DNA of 64,000 nucleotides from Gerris lacustris (Eukaryota; Arthropoda; Insecta; Hemiptera; Gerridae). The stretch covers positions 23,681,187 through 23,745,186 of the forward strand of contig OX578284.1 of NCBI GenBank assembly GCA_951217055.1, given 5' to 3'. The position numbers and the translations under genes are program-made. Under the pieces are notes generated by a model. That model was given only the letters and a program-made list of their open reading frames with translations. It was not told where the DNA came from and made no database searches. This document shows positions 56,929 through 64,000 of the stretch, one piece after another. Every line of letters starts with the position of its first letter. Positions within the stretch are counted from its first letter, which is position 1.

Positions 56929-58506
56929 TTAGGGTTTCGTTGGTAAAACCAAAAAAAAAGAAACCCTTATAGTTTCGTTCCTGTGTCCGTCTGTCACTCT
57001 GTACGGTTCCAATAACTTTTGAACCAAAAAAGATACAAACGTGAAACTTTCCAGTATAAAAGATCGTTTTGACGCGCACACAGGAAAAATATAGTGAACT
57101 CAATATTATCAGCTGTTCAAATTCAAAATGGTGGATAATTCACGTCGCGAAAAAAAAAAAAAAATTTTAAATTTTGAGTGGGGTATCAAATGAAAGGTAT
57201 TGAAGAGTAGAATAGAAATATATATACCACTTAGGGATAGTGTTTAATTTTCAGCGCCATTTTGTCAAAAAACATCGAAATTTTGCGTGCCCCCCCCCCC
57301 CTAAAATCGTATTTCCGCTATTACTAAAAATATAGAAAAATATGCAAAATGTGTGGTCTGCTGGGCCATAGAAAAAATAAGATTAGCAATTTGATCTGAT
57401 TTACTGGAAATTCAAGATGGCGGATAATTCATGTTACTTGAAAAAAAATATTTTTTTATAATTTTGAGTGGGGTATCAAATGAAAGGTATTGAAGAGTAG
57501 GTTACAAATATATATACCACTTAGGGGTAGTGCTTAATTTTCAGCGCCATTTTGTCAAAAAACATCGAAATTTTGCGTGTCCCCCCCCCCCCCCCCCCTA
57601 AAATCGTATTTCCGCTGTTACTAAAAATATAGAAAAATATGCAAAATGTGTGGTCTGCTGGGCCATAGAAAAAATAAGATTAGCAATTTGATCTGAGCTA
57701 CTGGAAATCCATGATGGCGGATAATTCGTGTCACTCGAGAAAAAATATTTTTTTTAAATTTTGAGTAAGGTATCAAATAAAAGGTATTGAAGAGTAGATT
57801 ACAAATATATATACCACTTATGGATAGTGTTTAATTTTCGGCGCCATTTTGTCAAAAAACCTCGAAATTTTGCGTGTCCCCCCCCCTAAAATCGTATTTC
57901 CGCTGTTACTAAAAATATAGAAAAATATGCAAAATGTGTGGTCTGCTGGGCCATAGAAAAAATAAGATTAGCAATTTGATCTGATCTACTGGAAATCCAA
58001 GATGGCGGATAATTCACGTTACTTGAAAAAAAATATTTTTTTAAAATTTTGAGTGGGGTATCAAATGAAAGGTATTCAAGAGTAGATTACAAATATATAT
58101 AGCACTTAGGGATTGTGTTTAATTTTCGGCGCCATTTTGTCACAAAACCTCGAAATTTTTCGTGTCCCCCCCCGTCCCCTAAAATCGTATTTCCGCTGTT
58201 ACTAAAAATATAGAAAAATATGCAAAATGTGTGGTCTGCTGGGCCATAGAAAAAATAAGATTAGCAATTTGATCTGATCTACTGGAAATCCAAGATGGCG
58301 GATAATTCATGTCACTCGAAAAAAAATATTTTTTTTAAATTTTGAGTAAGGTATCAAATAAAAGGTATTGAAGAGTAGATTACAAATATATATACCACTT
58401 ATGGATAGTGTTTAATTTTCGGCGCCATTTTGTCAAAAAACTTTTCTCTCTCCCCCCCCCCCCCTCCCCCCTTCTAATTTTGTGTTCACAATACCAACGA
58501 AACCCT
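56929..58506 (+). mobile_element. element P, expanded copy with both TIRs
   Basis: AGGGTTTCGTTGGTA at the left and TACCAACGAAACCCT at the right (58490-58504) form a 15-bp perfect TIR. Between them lie a unique 5' part shared with 54670-54800 and five tandem units. No transposase frame, so it is non-autonomous. Confidence 0.8.
57120..58445 (+). repeat. ~290-bp tandem array, five units, inside element P
   Basis: ATTTTGAGT[GA]GGGTATCAAA recurs at 57171, 57461, 57758, 58046 and 58339 (spacing 290, 297, 288, 293). Each unit holds GCGCCATTTTGTCAAAAAAC, a poly-C tract of 7-18, TAAAATCGTATTTCCGCT and GGTCTGCTGGGCCATAGAAA. Units 3 and 5 share AAATAAAAGG against AAATGAAAGG in 1, 2 and 4, hinting at a two-unit duplication. 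Confidence 0.9.
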
Positions 58507-58509
58507 TTT

Positions 58510-59795
58510 TACGTGAGACTTCACGCCTTACCAATTTATTTTAATTAATGAGCATTCCTTGATGACACAATTGTGTTCATGAAAAAGTTTTCAATTCTCC
58601 ACGAAACGTAGATATACGTATATAATCAATAGTTCATTTTTAAAAAATAATATAATTGTAGCAATGTTCTGTTTTGACAATTAATTTATTTTATTAGACA
58701 ACAAATACTTCTTTGTTTAAAAATCAATCAATGACAGTTTATGATCTATCAATGACAGTTTGAGATCAATCAATGACAGTTTGTGGTCAATAAATGACAG
58801 TTTGTCATTCCACAAATCAGTCTTTTAGAATAACTTCTTCTATATCATGTAATATTTTATCTAATTTGAGAATCCATTTAACAGAAGGCACTATATTTGA
58901 GGGTCGACCAATAAGATAATTTGCACTTTTCAAAGGGACAAACTGTTTGTAGATTAAAAAGAATTGTTTTGACTCTATTTGGAAAGATCAGCATATTACA
59001 TTTTATCAATCTGAGAATTTTTTTCAAAATAAATGAATCTGTTAAATACATTCTCTTAATAGTAAAGTGTATTATTTGGATAAACATAACAAATATTGCT
59101 ATTCCTACAATGGTGAACTTACTTACTACATTATATATGTGTCTGTAATCTGTTAAGTACATTCTTTAACATAGTAATATAATAGGCTACTATACTACTA
59201 TGCTAAAGTAATAAGTAGTAAGTAGGCTACTATACTACTACTTTTACATAGTAGTTTAGGCCTACACTTTATTATTATGTATAAAGTGATTTATTTGGAA
59301 TAAACAAAAAATATTATATAATAATATTTATATATAATATATATTATATATAAATATTATCCATTCTTATAATGGAGAACCTTCACAACGCACATTATCA
59401 ATATAAGTGTATCTGCTGTGTAGGTACATTCTCATTATAATAAAGTCTTATAACAAAAAACAACAATTCCTATAATGGATAACCTACCGTAGGCACATTT
59501 TTAAAATATGGGTAAAGTACATTCTCTTAATAATAATAAAGTGCTTAATATGAATAAACAAAAAACATATCCATTCTCATAATGGATCACCTGCCGTAGG
59601 CACATTTTTAAAATATCTGTAAAGTATACATTCTCTTAAGAAAAATAAAGTGCTTTATATGAGTAAACAAAAAACATATCCATTCTCAGAATGGAGAAGC
59701 TACACTTCGCACATTAATGATTATAATATAAATATATTTTTATTAATCTGTGAAGTATATGCTCTTTATAATAATATGATAATGACAAACATATT
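58510..59795. other. short tandem phrases, no gene
   Basis: ATCAATGACAGTTT(G) is repeated four times at 58725-58805. A larger decayed repeat (ACATTCTCTTAATAATAATA AAGTGCTT..ATCCATTCTCATAATGGA) recurs at about 59040-59110, 59265-59375, 59425-59475, 59520-59590 and 59630-59700. No coding frame. Confidence 0.6.
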
Positions 59796-59810
59796 TTCAA
59801 TAATATTTTA

Positions 59811-59938
59811 ATAAATCAATTTATAATTTTTATTAACAAAGGGAGACAGACAGAGAAAAATAGACTTCAGCACCGGGACTTTAATTTGATTTAAATTTTC
59901 CGTAGTATGAATACTACCTAAAACTTAAAAATGAAATT
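59811..59938. mobile_element. inverted dimer of the tRNA-like SINE unit, copy 3 (internally deleted)
   Basis: This copy is reversed relative to copies 1 and 2. The left arm runs TTTATTAACAAAGGGAGACA to GCACCGGGACT. The right arm keeps only the tail, TTAATTTGATTTAAATTTTC to CGTAGTATGAATACTACC. The same asymmetric layout results: one arm carries the hairpin tail, the other is cut in the GATTTAAATT region. An exact 12-bp repeat AATAATATTTTA flanks it (59799-59810 and 59939-59950). Confidence 0.8.
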
Positions 59939-60179
59939 AATAATATTTTATATTATAGATGTGTAATTAAGTATATAATTAGGAAGAAACCAAAGAAACT
60001 AGCCATTGCTATTGTTGTGAACCTACACTATTCTCAAATTGCATCCATTCTTTTGATATTAACTAAAAAATTATCTGGAATAATGCTATAATAAAGGATG
60101 AGCTGATAAGAGATTTGGATTTGAATAAATACGTCGGTAAACCAACAGTAATTTTATTTTATATTTTAAATTAGTGGCA

Positions 60180-60860
60180 CTGAACTCTACGAGGCTAGAA
60201 GAAGGATAGTGGCAGGAAATGGGTGCTATTTTACCGTATGCCTTCCTGAATATAATAAAATAATAAGGCACCATGAACCTCTAAATCTCGACAGGACGGT
60301 GGTGAGGACAATCGTCACATATGGGTGCGAGACGTGGATCCTTAAAAGGTTCTGCTCGTCGGATATATGGTATATGGTCGTGTACGAGATGGGTTTTGAT
60401 AGTGGTGACCCCGATTGAATAAGGAACTACGTGCTTTGACATCTCCTTTTCAAGCTTCATAAGGATCCTTAACCCAGGAACAGCCGATTTCTTGGAGAAG
60501 TTTCAGCGAAAGGTTCTGCGCGTCGGATATATGGCCCTGTACGAGATGGGCTGGGATAGTGGCGATCCCGACAGAATGAGGAACTACGTGCTTTGATATC
60601 TCCCTTTCAAGCTTCAGCGACTTTAGAGGTATGGCTACGTTAACAGGATGAGAGAGGACCGCTACCCAGCGAGTCTTTTGAGCCGGAGAATTTGGTGGTG
60701 TACAAAGTGGAGACAGACAACGGACATCCAGCAGGACATCGGGTCAATTTTGAGAGGGATGTCCCTGAATTTTGTCAAGAAAGTTTTTTTCGAAGAAGAA
60801 GATTTTGAATTAGTCACGTTCAGTGTAGATGTTTCAAGAAGAAGGTATTGAAACAGAGGT
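60180..60860 (+). pseudogene. LINE RT C-terminal remnants with internal duplication
   Basis: Recognisable pieces are RTVVRTIVTYGCETWILKR (60290-60350), then LEKFQRKVLRVGYMALYEMG (from about 60492) and YVNRMREDRYPASLL with DIQQDI (60640-60750). The order matches the thumb and C-terminal part of RTE-like elements (YGCETW ... FQRKVLR ... GHVxRM..DRxP). A segment of about 165 bp containing GAGATGGG..GATAGTGG..GATCCCGA is repeated twice (about 60345 and 60512). Several stops; no functional enzyme. Confidence 0.65.
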
Positions 60861-61028
60861 ATAAATCTGGTTTTCTAAAGAGGCATCAATCTTAAAAATC
60901 TGTCTCAGCATGTAGGTGTTGAAATAATTATGACTAAGAGAGTTCGTTGTTTTTTACATTGTCTTTTGACTAAGAAAGTACATTGTTTACAGGTGTTTTA
61001 CACAAAAAAATATTTTATATTTGGTCGA

Positions 61029-62246
61029 TTATAGTCGTTCAGAACTGATCGAATTGATACGCTGGTTTAATTCAGAATTATTAATTGATGTGTTAATAGA
61101 TTGAACTATTCTTATCATTGGATCATCCGTAATCTCTTTTTCTAAATCAATTATTAATAACTTAACAAATAAATGAAACTCATGAAAGTTTAAATTATCC
61201 ATCATATGTGTTAAGTATATAAAATCATTATAAGTCAATGACTTTAACATTTTATTTTTTTCTTTACTAGAATCGATAATATTTTTAATCAATCTATGAT
61301 TTGTGAAGTGTCTGAAAAAGTAATATTGAAATAAATGCTGACAGAGTCCGATAATAGTTAGAAAAAGAACAAAAACAAACCAGAACCAAAGAAAAACAAA
61401 TATTTTTTCATGTAAAACATTCTGTGGTAGTAAACATATAGCGTCACTTTCTTCCTTCGTACCAGACGGTCCTATATTTTCAAAAGTACACTTTGTCATT
61501 TTAGGAAAAATGTAATTTAATAAATCTACACCGTTATATTTACACCAATTTAACCCTAAATATTCAAAATTACCTTGTAAGAATGCATTACATACGTAAA
61601 ATTGTAGAAACAACGCAAATAAATTTATAATTTCAACTATAACAAAATGCATTCCACGATCTCTATTCAATGTTAATATTTTAAATGGATTTAAACTTGC
61701 ATTTGTTTTGGTTAAAAAAATGGTTAAATCTTTCATTACGATTTCTTGTGTATAATTGGTAGAATCTTCGATAGATTTTGTTATAATTTTATCTTCTGAT
61801 AATTTATGGTTCGTACACTCTTTTTTAATCAATTCAACTGTTTTATCCAATCGATTTTTCTCTACCGCTTTCCAATATAAACGTCCTAAATAGAACAAAG
61901 CACATTGAAAAACCAAAAATAATTGCATCCATTGATAATAAGCTATGACTTCAATTGGTTCGTTCTTTCTAGTACCTACACCATAATAGATATTTTTATC
62001 ATTATTGATAAGTATAAAAGTTGACAACCAATAACAGTATTGATCTATAATACCTTGTAAAGGTTGTTTACCTACTAAACAGTGTATATGACTTCCAGTA
62101 CTTTGACTGAATATTAATATTGCAACGCACGAAAGTAGCATAGCAGTCGAAGTTCGATAATGAACTTTTTGATAAATATTGGAATCATCAATTTGTTTAT
62201 GTTTTGTGAACCAATCAAGAACATTTCTAAGCATATTAATTAACAT
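61029..62246 (-). CDS. innexin (gap-junction / hemichannel protein), single exon
   Basis: Seen: an uninterrupted 405-codon frame with four hydrophobic segments: TM1 about 33-48, TM2 104-121, TM3 200-223 and TM4 281-303. The first extracellular loop has Cys56 and Cys71. YYQW (103-106) opens TM2, an innexin signature. The second loop contains Cys235, FPKMTKCTF (247-255), GPSGT and Cys271 in AICLLPQN, then EKIFVFLWFWFVF, all textbook family positions. Known: innexins oligomerise in the plasma membrane to join cytoplasms of neighbouring cells. Length is typical (about 360-420). Inferred: functional; the cytoplasmic loop and tail are divergent, so the paralog cannot be named. An alternative start at Met5 (MLRNVLDW) fits the usual N-terminus at least as well. 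The lack of introns could reflect retrocopy origin or a naturally intronless lineage; no poly(A) tract or flanking repeat argues for a recent retrocopy. Confidence 0.95.
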   Translation of the reverse strand: MLINMLRNVLDWFTKHKQIDDSNIYQKVHYRTSTAMLLSCVAILIFSQSTGSHIHCLVGKQPLQGIIDQYCYWLSTFILINNDKNIYYGVGTRKNEPIEVIAYYQWMQLFLVFQCALFYLGRLYWKAVEKNRLDKTVELIKKECTNHKLSEDKIITKSIEDSTNYTQEIVMKDLTIFLTKTNASLNPFKILTLNRDRGMHFVIVEIINLFALFLQFYVCNAFLQGNFEYLGLNWCKYNGVDLLNYIFPKMTKCTFENIGPSGTKEESDAICLLPQNVLHEKIFVFLWFWFVFVLFLTIIGLCQHLFQYYFFRHFTNHRLIKNIIDSSKEKNKMLKSLTYNDFIYLTHMMDNLNFHEFHLFVKLLIIDLEKEITDDPMIRIVQSINTSINNSELNQRINSISSERL

Positions 62247-64000
62247 TTTTACAATATTAGTTCTTCTAATATTTAAATAAAACTAGATCTTTATTTAATT
62301 TAAATAAATATAAATACAAATAACTCTTAGCGGTGTTAATAAGAGATGAATAAAGATTTTCTTAACAGATTTTCTTAACACATAAAATAAAGATCAAACA
62401 AATTAAAATAAATTTAATCTATAAATTAATTCAATATTTAATTGGGTAATTTATATCAAGATATAAAATACCCTTTGGAATAAATTGAGAGAAAATTAAG
62501 AGATTCTCAGTGTTTATCAAAATAAAAACTTCTTTTTACTTGTCACATAAAATACAAATAAGTAATAAAACTAATATTAAATAACATATAATAATGTTAT
62601 CAAAAATGTATAAATGCTCAAAAAAGGAAAAAAAAAAAAAATCTTAAATTGACAGAGTACTAAAATTTTGACAAATAAAATTAAAAGCTTATGGATTCTT
62701 TACGGATTAAAAAGTGATTTCTCTGAAAATATATTTTTTTTAAATTATAATATCAATGACTTCGTATTTAACAAAACTCGTATTTTAGTGGATACATCAA
62801 ATGATATCGAAAAATTCAGTATTCAAAAGTTGCAGTAGAAACTAACTATGGAAAATATAAATTTCATTAACAAATAGAAAAATAAACAAAGCTATTATAA
62901 TGACAAAGACTATATTATATAATAATTTTTACAATGTCGAATAGCTAGTTTATTATATAAGGTTGTATAAAAAATATTGCACATGCAATACAAAGAGAAT
63001 AACAATATCTTATTTGTATTATTATAACAATTCAATTAGAAATAGATATAATATAACACTAATAATGTCTTATTATAATAATTTACCTTATTAATTTTGG
63101 ATTATAACATTTCTTCTTGAAATTAACTCAGGCGAAAAGTAATACACAGAAAATTAATAAAACATATGATTTATATATAACGTGTCTTTTTAATAAGTTC
63201 TCTTAATGAAGAAAAAATGTTAAAAATATTGTCTCTTGTAAAGGATTTGGCGAATAGTCTGCAAATAAATTAAGAATATATAAACCTTTTCTTAGTATCC
63301 AGTATCCTTGATAAATATCGTTACATATGGGATGGCTTTGGTGAATCACAGTATATTAAGTTTATAAAATTTTGTTACTATAGAAAAAGTTCCTGGGCAA
63401 ACTTGGGTTTATAATTAAAAATAATATAGTGAACTAAGCACACTATTATTCAAATTATTACTTATACGATCAAGTATAATATTTATTGTCAAATTTACAA
63501 TTGAAACAGTTTTACTATAAATTAAGATGCTTGCTTGTAATTTACAGACAACGAACTGAACTTAAGTGAAACTTCATTATCTAACTCTTAAAATTTCTCA
63601 TAGTTCATGAGTTGATAAGAAATAGCTGAGTATAGACGGCGGCTGATTAAGACACAATAGGTCTATTTCTCTCCCAAATCAATGCCTACCCCAATGTTCA
63701 TTTTATTTGTGATACAATTCATCGGTTTTTGGTTTACTCTTTGAATAGTCTTTAATCTGTACAGTAGTTTATTGTAGGCAAGAAGAGGGAATGGGAAATA
63801 GTCGATTAATACAAATTCTATAAAGAAATAATATAATAGCATATTCAACAATAATGATCTGTATTCAATACAATATAATATTTATGAATAAACATTTGTA
63901 AGTTGTATCACTTTTATGTGTAAGTATATTATCTAAAAAATATTTATAACAATCAAATTAAGTTTTAAGAAATGAAATATTTTAGTCTTTGAGGTGTAGT
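62247..64000. other. 5' flank of the innexin; nothing recognised
   Basis: Very AT-rich, no repeat families seen above recur here, and no upstream coding exon on the minus strand could be supported. It presumably contains the innexin promoter and any 5' UTR exon. Confidence 0.4.

Overview
This is AT-rich nuclear DNA from an arthropod, most likely an insect. Two genes place it. One is an intact innexin, the gap-junction family of invertebrates. The other is a six-exon takeout / juvenile-hormone-binding-protein-like gene, a family that is overwhelmingly insect. Introns with GT..AG ends, tRNA-derived SINEs, LINE and Penelope-like remnants and many short inverted-repeat elements fit a repeat-rich insect genome. 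The order cannot be fixed from the sequence alone.

Only two genes look functional, both on the minus strand. The takeout/JHBP-like gene runs from an ATG at 40869 to a TGA ending at 23575. Its six exons total 756 nt (251 residues) and are spread over 17.3 kb. Introns 1 to 3 (9.7, 3.5 and 1.7 kb) and intron 5 (1.5 kb) are filled with transposon debris; intron 4 is 120 bp. The second gene is a single-exon innexin of 405 residues at 61029-62246. It has two cysteines in the first extracellular loop, YYQW at the start of TM2 and a conserved second-loop/TM4 block. The two genes share no obvious pathway.

The rest is almost wholly mobile-element sequence. Positions 1-23500 hold MITEs with GTTACTCCCC ends, a degenerate LINE RT, a MADF-bearing inverted-repeat element, a truncated SINE, a tRNA-like inverted dimer and tandem repeats. 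Positions 23575-40869 are the takeout/JHBP-like gene. Its introns hold a perfect-TSD SINE, a recombinase-derived element, LINE and Penelope-like pieces, long palindromes and a 38-bp tandem array grown from a SINE A-box. Positions 41000-48000 hold a Penelope-like 3' end and second copies of several families. Positions 50400-58510 hold a long nested inverted repeat, a hAT MITE with a perfect 8-bp TSD and a TIR element with a five-fold ~290-bp array inside. Positions 58510-64000 hold a third tRNA-like inverted dimer, LINE pieces and the innexin.

The strongest candidate for something undescribed is the inverted tRNA-like dimer family at 16030-16472, 42340-42560 and 59811-59938. All three copies share one asymmetric inverted layout, and each is flanked by a direct repeat of about 12 bp. 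Other notable points are the A-box-derived 38-bp satellite, the ~600-bp family with a B-box-like core and T-run insertion sites, and the recombinase-like element with a palindromic promoter region and a palindromic tail.
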